Made by a program: the position numbers and the translations under genes
DNA from: Bacteroidota bacterium
Lineage (GTDB): Bacteria > Bacteroidota > Bacteroidia > Flavobacteriales > Flavobacteriaceae
Length of the DNA stretch: 9,740 nucleotides
Assembly: GCA_009936675.1 (NCBI GenBank)
Contig: JAACDY010000118.1
Location: 1 to 9,740, forward strand
Reading direction: 5' to 3'
Shown: positions 1-5,830 of the stretch, in pieces
Numbering within the stretch: the stretch's first letter is position 1
Layout: each line of letters starts with the position of its first letter
The notes under the pieces: model-generated
What the model saw: only the letters and a program-made list of their open reading frames with translations
What the model was told of the DNA's origin: nothing
The model's database searches: none

Positions 1-342
1 GCACAAACGCTTCAGTTTGTGTTGACTGCCCAAAAGGCGGCTGTTGACAAGATCAGTTTGGAGATCAATGGCTATAAAAAAATACAACTGCCCACGGCTT
101 TGCAAAAAGGTCAACGTCTGCAATACAGCGGCGGTGATCGATTATGGGTTTTGGATGCCCAGTGGAAACAACTCAAATCTCACAAGGTCAACCCCCAAGA
201 CTTTAGGGTCAAAACGGGTGACAATAGCCTCAGTCTAGACGCAGAATTTAAGAGTGCCGAAACAGAGGCCGCGCTGAAGTTGGAGGCCAAAACCTTGGGT
301 AAAAGCGAAAAGCTCTCCCTTCCCAAAACCCAAGGGATTTAA
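1..342 (+). CDS. C-terminal part of an unidentified protein (5' end outside window)
   Basis: The frame is open from base 1 and ends at TAA (340-342), giving 113 residues of the C-terminus; the start lies before the window. The visible part alternates short hydrophobic and polar stretches (SLEINGYKKIQLP, then LQYSGGDRLWVLDAQWK, then a Ser/Glu/Lys-rich end), which suggests a beta-sandwich module. From memory it resembles the C-terminal domain of large secreted Bacteroidota proteins, some of them carbohydrate-active, but no catalytic motif is present, so no function is assigned. There is no T9SS-type C-terminal sorting motif that I recognise. The next gene downstream converges on it. A GTG at 19 is only an internal codon. 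I am confident that this is coding and not confident of any family. Confidence 0.7.
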   Translation, partial: AQTLQFVLTAQKAAVDKISLEINGYKKIQLPTALQKGQRLQYSGGDRLWVLDAQWKQLKSHKVNPQDFRVKTGDNSLSLDAEFKSAETEAALKLEAKTLGKSEKLSLPKTQGI

Positions 343-777
343 AACCCAGTGCCCTAAAACCCACTCATTTTTAATTTATAGTATTTATTGTATTCTATTA
401 TAAATCAATATACTATATCCTATAATATTATCTAAAACTTTAGATATAAATATAATATATAAAAGGATTAATCCAATGATAACCAACACTTTAAGTGCAT
501 AAAAAACCGCTTTTTTACCCCTAAAATCTCTATATTTATTAGCCCAAAAGCTGTTCATCTTTATAAAACTTACAATATTTTTTTTGCAGCATTTTTTGGG
601 TACTAACTCGCTACCCTATATCCTTTTTGGGATTGTTGGATGTTGTGTTTGGGACATCATGAATTAAATATCACTAAGGTAGACATATAGTAGCTTTTGT
701 GCCACGCAAAGAAAGCTAACGCGTTTGTAGGACATTTGATTTTCAGACTTTTAGAACTGGGATCAAATCCTTGGCAT
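343..777. other. AT-rich non-coding gap between convergent genes
   Basis: This 435-base stretch separates two convergent genes and has no credible ORF. Positions 360-590 are extremely AT-rich. Visible structure is an 8-bp inverted repeat with a 2-base loop (429-446), an A6-CCGC-T6 element (501-516) that could act as a weak bidirectional terminator, a short GGGTA/TACCC hairpin (598-616), and a 7-bp inverted repeat TAGCTTT/AAAGCTA (691-718). None is a convincing intrinsic terminator. Bases 718-776 are less AT-rich than the rest and hold a short T-arm-like string, but no tRNA can be folded from them by eye. Confidence 0.6.
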
Positions 778-1782
778 TCAGTGCCCTTCTTTCAGGTAAT
801 GTTCTTTGATCAGGTCTTTACCAAAGTCCCCATCAAACTCTCGCCAAACAGCGTGGATATGGTTGCCGTTGTTTTGAGAGTTGTCGTATTCAATCAAAAA
901 TTTTTGGCCTTGGATACGATAGTAATGGGCTTTTAGTTTTTTCATTTTTCCGGCCCAGCTAAAGGTAATATTGTTCCAGTCTTCGTTTTCGAGCAGTTGT
1001 TGTGCTTTTTGGGAAACTGGTTTTTCCATGCGATCGAGGTGGAGGTAGATGATTTTTTTAAGTTGTTTTTTTTGATTGGTTTTGAGTTGTAGGAAGGAGA
1101 TACCGTTGTTGGGGATGAATTCAACGGCTGCTTGGTTGCGCGTCAAGATTTCTCCATAGGTTTTGGAGCTGACCAAGGCTTGCTCTAGCTGCTTTGAGGA
1201 GAGGGATTGAACGAGTTTCAGGCCCCAGTTATGGTCTTTTTTCAGTACGATTTTTCCTTTTTTGGGCCCATCGGGAACGATACCTGGATTGGAACCCCAA
1301 AAGGCGGGGGCAAAGGCAATGGCCTCGGGGGTGACGGTAAAGTTGAGAGAGATGTGGTGACCTTCGAAAGACCAGGTCCAAAGGGAATCCCTATTGGGGG
1401 TGCCGTAAAAGGCGATATAGTATTTACTGGCATCTCTTTTGACAGGATTGTTTTCTACCAAGGCCAGATAGTTTTCGAGATCGATGATTTGATGCATTTT
1501 TTTATAACCGCTTTCGCTGAGATAAGCTTCTAGTAGAGCATAGGTTTTTTGGATTTGGGCGGGGCTCATGTCGGAGAGTGGAAGTCCTTCGCGGGCAAAG
1601 GAGTCATGCGGCAGATAGTGCCAACGGCTTTTGGCGGGGTCTTCCAAGTCAAAAGAAACAATTTCCTTTTGGGGGGTCGAAAGGCTGTTGAGCAAATCGG
1701 TGGCCAAGGAAACAGCGTCAAAAGAATCTTGGGCCATAGTCCATCCGCATGCTAAAAAATAAATAAATAGCAGTTTTTTCAT
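778..1782 (-). CDS. Secreted DUF3500-family protein
   Basis: This 334-residue protein has a clear signal peptide: MKKLLF, a hydrophobic core, then TMA|Q, with cleavage expected after residue 17. It is therefore exported to the periplasm or cell surface. It matches DUF3500 along its length: RWHYLP (53-58), a Met-Ser-x-x-Gln helix near 72, DLENYL (101-106), an RDxxKYY block (116-122), the hallmark GHHISLNF (141-148), the FWGSNPG block (161-167), and the C-terminal IEYDNSQNN...NHIHAVWR (297-314) followed by DFG...EHY. Invariant-looking His pairs (142-143, 308/310) and Asp/Glu residues suggest a metal site, but the family's biochemical role is not known to me. An ATG nine codons upstream (1809) would also be in frame; the MKK start is preferred because it begins the signal peptide directly. 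A strong terminator separates it from the upstream lipoprotein gene, so it is probably transcribed alone. Confidence 0.93.
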   Translation of the reverse strand: MKKLLFIYFLACGWTMAQDSFDAVSLATDLLNSLSTPQKEIVSFDLEDPAKSRWHYLPHDSFAREGLPLSDMSPAQIQKTYALLEAYLSESGYKKMHQIIDLENYLALVENNPVKRDASKYYIAFYGTPNRDSLWTWSFEGHHISLNFTVTPEAIAFAPAFWGSNPGIVPDGPKKGKIVLKKDHNWGLKLVQSLSSKQLEQALVSSKTYGEILTRNQAAVEFIPNNGISFLQLKTNQKKQLKKIIYLHLDRMEKPVSQKAQQLLENEDWNNITFSWAGKMKKLKAHYYRIQGQKFLIEYDNSQNNGNHIHAVWREFDGDFGKDLIKEHYLKEGH

Positions 1783-1826
1783 CCTTAAAAGTTTACCTAA
1801 ATGTACCAAATAATTAAAGGAGGGTT

Positions 1827-1855
1827 AAAAAAATCTCCCCAATTGGGGAGATTTT
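1827..1855 (-). terminator. Strong intrinsic terminator
   Basis: A perfect 26-base palindrome (1830-1855) has the core CTCCCC-AATT-GGGGAG flanked by A/T arms. Read on the minus strand, the stem runs into seven T residues. It lies about 20 bases after the stop of the minus-strand lipoprotein gene (1878-2339) and before the DUF3500 gene. It should end that lipoprotein transcript and isolate the two same-strand genes. Confidence 0.85.
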
Positions 1856-1877
1856 ACATCATTAAATAAGGCTGGGT

Positions 1878-2339
1878 TTATTCCACTCTTTTGTAGAGCT
1901 CTCCCATACCTTTACCTAGAGAATTAAGCCCGTATTGTGTGTAATGATTTTCTGATAGGCTTATTTTGACCCGATAGGTCTTGTCTCCCCCTTCGATCCA
2001 TTTGAGGTAATTATCCGTTCCAAAGCTCATGTACTCAAACAAAGAATCGTTTTTGACTTCGTAAGTTCCATTTCCAGCAAAGCCTATGTTTCGATCTACA
2101 CCTAGGGAATCGAGCCATTCTCCATTGGCCACAAACATAAAATTTTCGGTGGTGTAAAACTTTAGCTGTTTAGATTTGACATCAAAAAGAACGGTGTCTT
2201 TTGGTTTTCCATCTTCATAATTGATGGTTCCAATACGGTTCCATACACCTTGTAAACCAAGTGTTTTGGAGGCAGTTTGTGGCGGTGCGCAAGCGTGAAT
2301 GGCCAAGGCCACTACTGTGGTGATCATTAATTTTTTCAT
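1878..2339 (-). CDS. Small lipocalin-like lipoprotein
   Basis: The 153-residue product begins MKKLMITTVVALAIHAC, a lipoprotein-type signal peptide with the lipid-modified Cys at 17; the lipobox I-H-A-C is slightly atypical. The mature part opens with LQGVWNRIG (29-37), passes through alternating beta-strand segments (VLFDVKSKQLKFYT, NGTYEVKNDSLFEYMSFG, YRVKISL) and ends in GELYKRVE. This layout fits the short Bacteroidota lipocalin-like families (DUF4488-type) whose first strand has GxW and whose last strand ends in a basic E-x-Y/W-K-R-V motif. The ligand is unknown. Its start faces that of the acyltransferase-SGNH gene across a 194-base divergent spacer, and a strong terminator follows. The assignment to a precise Pfam family is inference. 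Confidence 0.85.
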   Translation of the reverse strand: MKKLMITTVVALAIHACAPPQTASKTLGLQGVWNRIGTINYEDGKPKDTVLFDVKSKQLKFYTTENFMFVANGEWLDSLGVDRNIGFAGNGTYEVKNDSLFEYMSFGTDNYLKWIEGGDKTYRVKISLSENHYTQYGLNSLGKGMGELYKRVE

Positions 2340-2533
2340 TTTATTGTAGTTTATTATCTCTAATTTACTAAAATGTATTCTCTTTTTATAGGATTCTATA
2401 AAGCATTGATATTAAATTGATTAATTGACAATATTTAGAAGCACTTTTTAAGGAATACGTTTTTCTTTCTGATCAATTTGGAGAATTCTGTATTTGTTTT
2501 TTTCAGTTTTTATTTTTGCTCAGTATTTGATCA
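2340..2533. promoter_or_regulatory. Divergent intergenic region, presumed to hold two promoters
   Basis: This 194-base AT-rich spacer lies between two divergently starting genes, so both promoters should be here. Near matches to the Bacteroidota -7 element TAnnTTTG are TACATTTT on the minus strand (2370-2377, about 30 bases before the lipoprotein start) and TACGTTTT on the plus strand (about 2456-2463). Neither has a well-spaced -33 TTG, so the exact promoters are unproven. No Shine-Dalgarno sequence stands out before either ATG. Confidence 0.35.
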
Positions 2534-3904
2534 ATGGAGGTAAAGGAACAGGACAGAAAATTTCTATCGGCGCTCAAAAGGGTCTATCAATCTGTTTCCA
2601 ATACACCGGAGACACTTTCCCCTTTGGAGGCCAGAGCGCTTTGCACAACTTTGGTACGCGATGCCTTTGCAACGACCAATGTCCAGATCAAAGGTTCGGA
2701 AAATTTGCCCTGCCAAAAAAACGTCATTTTTATCTACAATCACCTAGACAATCATCCTTATTATACTGAAGATGAGGGCTTTCAGATTACGCTAGACAGT
2801 CATTTTATCAGCAGTGTGATATTGGATAAATACTACAAAGACTCTGGTGTCCGTGTGGTGCGTCATTCGCTTCCCGAGGAAGACAATCACAGAAGCTATT
2901 ACCAACGCCTGCAATATATTAGGGTTTATGCCAAAAAATTCTTGCCAGCGGGACTAGATCCAAAAGAGATCCAATTGGTCAATAAAGGATTTTATCCCCA
3001 AGCGATAAAGCACCTAGCAGAAGGATCGGGATTGGTTTTCAGTCCTGAGGGAAATTCCTATAAAACGGGGGATTCTCCTGGGATTTTTAGGTATGGGATT
3101 TTTAAACTGGCTTGTTGTATGGATCCTCAGCCCTTGATTGTTCCACTGGTCATGGCCAATTTTGATAAGCTGGCCTCTGAGGACACTTTTAAATGTGAAA
3201 TCAAACCTCCTTTTAGGATGAGCGATTTGGGAATCACCAATAAAAATGACCCTGCATTGCCGGGTGTGGTTGCAAAGATCAACCAGGAATACAAAGAATG
3301 GGTCAATGTTTTGTTAAAAGCAGAAAAGGGTTTTGAATCGGAAATTTTGGCCCTCGAAGAACGAACAAAAAACAAAGATACATTGGAAGACCTGGTGGTC
3401 TTTTACGGCAGTTCTACCATAAGGCTCTGGAACAGTTTGGAAAAGGATTTCCCCCACATCAACTCACTTAACCTTGGTTTTGGGGGGGCTTTTATCAGTT
3501 CTCTTTCCGAGAATTTCGAACGTTTGTTTACCTTCAAAGCGCCCAAGGTGATTGTGCTTTACTTGGGGGGTAACGATTTGAGCTTGGGGTGGACAGCAAA
3601 GAAAATTGTCGAAAAAATCAGTACACTGATTGAAAAAATCCATCAAAAATATCCCAGTACAACCCTTGTCAATCTTAGTATCAAGCCCTCTCTAGAAAGG
3701 GCTGAGCAAATGGATAAAATCATTCAGATCAATACTTTAATGCAAGCTTCATCCAAAATAAACCCTTTTTTGAAACAAGTCGATTTCTTTGATGCCCTAA
3801 TGGATGGTGAAACGGTAAACCGACATTTTTTACTTCAAGATGGCCTTCATCTTAATGCAGATGGATATAAAATTTTAATAAACCATCTCAAACCCTACTT
3901 GTAA
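2534..3904 (+). CDS. Fused PlsC-like acyltransferase and SGNH (GDSL) hydrolase
   Basis: This 456-residue, apparently cytosolic protein has no signal peptide and joins two lipid-active domains. Residues about 30-260 look like a lysophospholipid/glycerol-phosphate acyltransferase: NHLDNH (69-74) in the motif I position, SPEGNS (170-175) matching the substrate-binding FPEGxxS motif, then a GIFRYGIFKLA segment and IVPLV (202-206) as the last motif. Motif I is unusual: the classic H-x4-D is absent, and H74-x4-E79 is the nearest equivalent. Residues about 285-456 form an SGNH hydrolase: FYGSS with the expected nucleophile Ser294 (block I), NLGFGG (Gly315, block II), GGND (Asn347, block III) and DGLHLN with Asp436/His439 (block V). 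A charged helical linker (about 262-284) joins them. A likely job is remodelling of acyl chains or acyl transfer to a lipid or glycan head group. The domain calls are firm; the substrate is unknown. It stands alone on its strand. Confidence 0.92.
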   Translation: MEVKEQDRKFLSALKRVYQSVSNTPETLSPLEARALCTTLVRDAFATTNVQIKGSENLPCQKNVIFIYNHLDNHPYYTEDEGFQITLDSHFISSVILDKYYKDSGVRVVRHSLPEEDNHRSYYQRLQYIRVYAKKFLPAGLDPKEIQLVNKGFYPQAIKHLAEGSGLVFSPEGNSYKTGDSPGIFRYGIFKLACCMDPQPLIVPLVMANFDKLASEDTFKCEIKPPFRMSDLGITNKNDPALPGVVAKINQEYKEWVNVLLKAEKGFESEILALEERTKNKDTLEDLVVFYGSSTIRLWNSLEKDFPHINSLNLGFGGAFISSLSENFERLFTFKAPKVIVLYLGGNDLSLGWTAKKIVEKISTLIEKIHQKYPSTTLVNLSIKPSLERAEQMDKIIQINTLMQASSKINPFLKQVDFFDALMDGETVNRHFLLQDGLHLNADGYKILINHLKPYL

Positions 3905-4102
3905 AACTCAATCCCGAAGTGTTTATTTAAAAAATCAATTTGTAAATTGAATTATAAGATATTCACAGATATTACTCAATTGGATAGTGATGTTTGATAT
4001 TGGGCTTGAATTCCCAATTTGGCATATCAATTTTTGGATAAAATCCAAATATTCAAATAGCATCAAGCGTTAAAGCTTAATAAATTAAAAAAACTTTTTA
4101 TT
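3905..4102 (+). other. Non-coding leader upstream of the HxlR pseudogene
   Basis: These AT-rich 198 bases hold no credible ORF. Two small inverted repeats are visible: TCAATTT/AAATTGA with a 2-base loop (3935-3950) and TTTGGAT/ATCCAAA with a 3-base loop (4033-4049). Neither has a T-tract, so they are not obvious terminators. The second lies about 55 bases before the HxlR-like reading frame and could be a former operator, since HxlR proteins are dimers that bind dyads near their own genes. That is speculation. Confidence 0.35.
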
Positions 4103-4537
4103 ATCAAAAATGACAGATCAAGTTGTCCTTTGGTCAACGTATTAGACATTCTGGGAGACAAGTGGTCTATGGTAGTTGTAAGAGAAATTTTTAACGGTAA
4201 AAAATCTTTTGGTGATTTCTTAACGTCTCCCGAAAAGATTTCAACCAGTGTTCTCACCACCAGGCCTCAGCTCTTGTAGCTTACTGGGATTGCCCAACAC
4301 ATTTTGCCCAAAAGCGACAAAAAAGTAAAGTTGTACTTTTTAACCGATCGAGGAATTGATCTTTACCCCATTATATACGAGATGGTTTCTTGGAGTAAAC
4401 GGAATTTGAATCAGGAATTTCATACTATTGCAAAGGATTGGTTTGAGCGATATGAAACCCACAGTCCGGAGAAAACTATTTTAGACAACCAGAATAGTTA
4501 CAAAACTAAAAGAGAAAAACTTTTGGAACTACAATAA
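4103..4537 (+). pseudogene. HxlR-family winged-helix regulator, disrupted by an amber codon and lost start
   Basis: One continuous frame from 4103 to 4537 encodes a near-complete HxlR/MarR-type DNA-binding protein: KNDRSSCPL with the family's N-terminal Cys, VLDILGDKWSMVVVREIF, the SFGDFL...ISTSVLTTR recognition-helix region, the wing KSDKKVKLYFLTDRGIDL, then the C-terminal dimerisation helix and a Lys/Glu-rich tail. Two defects are visible. An in-frame TAG (4277-4279) sits where the family has Glu or Gln before the short turn into the wing (RPQLL*LTGIAQ). Where ATG is expected directly before KNDRSSCPL the codon is ATC (4103-4105), and no ATG, GTG or TTG occurs between the previous in-frame stop (4058-4060) and that point. 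A TTG at 4304 could start only a wing-and-tail fragment without the recognition helix. In intact relatives this protein would repress or activate an adjacent redox or detoxification gene; none is evident here. Loss of function is inferred; sequencing error cannot be excluded. Confidence 0.85.
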
Positions 4538-4582
4538 TTTTTGTTGCTTTGGAATAACAAGTAATCGTAAATCAATTCGAAG

Positions 4583-4613
4583 AACCTCTTGCTATCAAAC
4601 GTAGGGGGTTTTT
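4583..4613 (+). terminator. Probable intrinsic terminator after the HxlR pseudogene
   Basis: AACCTCT (4583-4589) can pair, with two G-T wobbles, to GGGGGTT (4604-4610), leaving a 14-base loop; five T residues (4609-4613) end the structure. It lies 46 bases after the pseudogene stop and 10 bases before the convergent SCO gene ends. On the minus strand the hairpin lacks a good T-tract, so it mainly serves the plus strand. The long loop and wobbles make this only a moderate call. Confidence 0.4.
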
Positions 4614-4623
4614 CATTTCCCAA

Positions 4624-5262
4624 CTATTTTTCGTTCAACAACTGAGCAACATCTTGCTGAAGCTGGAGTATGTCGGGTTTTAGCGTAGCGTTATAAATTC
4701 CCCTAAGCCGACGCTTGGTGTCCACAAGAACAAGATGTTCTGTATGAAGAAACTCAGTACTGTCTTTGGTGAATCCCAAATCTTTTTCCGCAAAATAGGA
4801 GCGGCGAGCCAGCCGATAAATTTCACTTTTTTCTCCTGTTAGCAAATGCCAATTTTTTGCTTTGATACCATAGCTTTCAGCAAAAGATCGCAAAGCAGGG
4901 ACAGAATCCATCCAGGGTGTAACAGAAAAAGACAGTATTGAAAAGCGAGGCTCATTTTGATAGACGCTGGCTAAACTTTTAAGATGATTGGTCATAATGG
5001 GACATATACTGGTGCATCGGGTAAACATAAAATTGGCTACATGTACTTTTCCTTTAAGGTCATCAAGGGCGATTTTTTGGTCATGCTGATTGGTTGCTTC
5101 AAATTCGACAATGGAATGTTTAATTTGCTTTTCCACCAAATCAGGATGATCAATAAACAGAGGCATGAAATCGGGGGTATTGTAATAGGGCAAGGGGGTA
5201 GTGCCTTGGGAACAACTCCATAAAACCAAAGCCAAAAAACTACTGAATACTATCCGATACAT
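4624..5262 (-). CDS. SCO1/SenC-family lipoprotein (copper or redox chaperone)
   Basis: The 212-residue protein starts MYRIVFSSFLALVLWSC, a lipoprotein signal with Cys17, so it is anchored to an envelope membrane. The thioredoxin-like fold carries the SCO copper site: FTRCTSICP with Cys83 and Cys87 (CxxxC) and His173 in FLHTEHLVLVD, at the spacing expected for the third ligand. It also has GKVHVANFMF (71-80) and SFSVTPWMDS (111-120), as in the family. SCO proteins deliver copper to the CuA site of cytochrome c oxidase or act as thiol oxidoreductases; which applies here is not shown, and no oxidase genes are in the window. The ATG at 5262 is chosen because it begins the signal peptide; an in-frame start at 5292 would add ten residues. 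It overlaps the 3' end of the upstream MORN-like gene by 23 bases, which points to translational coupling. Confidence 0.93.
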   Translation of the reverse strand: MYRIVFSSFLALVLWSCSQGTTPLPYYNTPDFMPLFIDHPDLVEKQIKHSIVEFEATNQHDQKIALDDLKGKVHVANFMFTRCTSICPIMTNHLKSLASVYQNEPRFSILSFSVTPWMDSVPALRSFAESYGIKAKNWHLLTGEKSEIYRLARRSYFAEKDLGFTKDSTEFLHTEHLVLVDTKRRLRGIYNATLKPDILQLQQDVAQLLNEK

Positions 5263-5830
5263 TGATACAATTTTTGGTTCCCAATAACCCATAGCGCCGG
5301 TTATTTTTGATGATATAATTGGTTCTTATCGCACCATTGTCGTCCCATAGTTGTTGATGCCCGGATTGCTGTCCGTGCGTATAATGCAAAGATTTAATGA
5401 TTTGTCCCTTGCTGTTCCAAGATTTTAGACTTCCGTGATAAACATCGTTTTCTAAGTGGTATTCAAAAGCCAACATTCCATTGTCCCAATAGCCAAGGTG
5501 GAGCCCTTCTTTTTTTCCTTGACGATATTCTCTTTTTTCAAACAACAACTGATTGGGATAAAACCTTTTGAAGCTGCCGTGTTTCAGCCCCAATTGATAG
5601 TTTTCGATATAAAGGGTATCTCCAGATAGAGTATCCAACTTAAAGACCATACCCGTAAAAGGGGTTCCGTCATATAATTTCAACTTTCCTTTGTTGACCC
5701 AATTCAGATGGTCTGCATTGACCACCATCCGATGGAGAGATTTGACCTTTTGGCAGGAGGTGAACAAGCAAAGTAAGATTAAGGCATTACTGAGTAACCG
5801 TGCCGGGTGTGCCAAAATATCCGTTTCCAT
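5240..5830 (-). CDS. MORN/YwqK-like repeat lipoprotein
   Basis: About 196 residues from ATG 5830. The N-terminus RLLSNALILLCLFTSC is a lipoprotein signal with Cys26. The body consists of degenerate MORN/YwqK-type repeats of about 20-25 residues built around G-x3-G-x3-x-W/Y-x2-N/D-G: GLKHGSFKRFYPN (81-93), GKKEGLHLGYWDNG (105-118), YHGSLKSWNSKG (131-142) and QQSGHQQLWDDNG (154-166). Such repeats form beta-hairpin stacks and usually mediate protein or membrane contact; 'YwqK antitoxin' labels in databases are not evidence for a toxin-antitoxin role here. The start is uncertain: ATG 5830 gives an acidic n-region, while TTG 5815 gives a more typical 21-residue signal peptide. Either start lies inside the 3' end of the YHYH gene (overlap up to 44 bases), and the stop overlaps the SCO start. 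Its function in this cluster is unknown. Confidence 0.85.
   Translation of the reverse strand: METDILAHPARLLSNALILLCLFTSCQKVKSLHRMVVNADHLNWVNKGKLKLYDGTPFTGMVFKLDTLSGDTLYIENYQLGLKHGSFKRFYPNQLLFEKREYRQGKKEGLHLGYWDNGMLAFEYHLENDVYHGSLKSWNSKGQIIKSLHYTHGQQSGHQQLWDDNGAIRTNYIIKNNRRYGLLGTKNCINVSDSIQ

Noticed and set aside
715..780. tRNA-like 3' end: the string around 758-772 resembles a T-arm (GGGATCAAATCC).
   Set aside because: No matching acceptor stem, D-arm or anticodon arm can be paired by eye upstream, and no CCA end is present. It is probably chance similarity.
1207..1533. Plus-strand ORFs inside the DUF3500, OmpA and PorP genes, including a 149-residue one at 9130-9579.
   Set aside because: They are antisense shadows of genes with clear family motifs, and their translations show no coherent domain or signal.
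4304..4537. A separate 77-residue gene starting at TTG 4304.
   Set aside because: It is in frame with the HxlR-like sequence upstream of the TAG and continues that family's wing and dimerisation helix, so it is the tail of the broken gene.
5240..5830. A toxin-antitoxin system, suggested by the YwqK-like label.
   Set aside because: The product is an exported lipoprotein with MORN-like repeats and the neighbours are YHYH and SCO proteins; no toxin-like partner is present.
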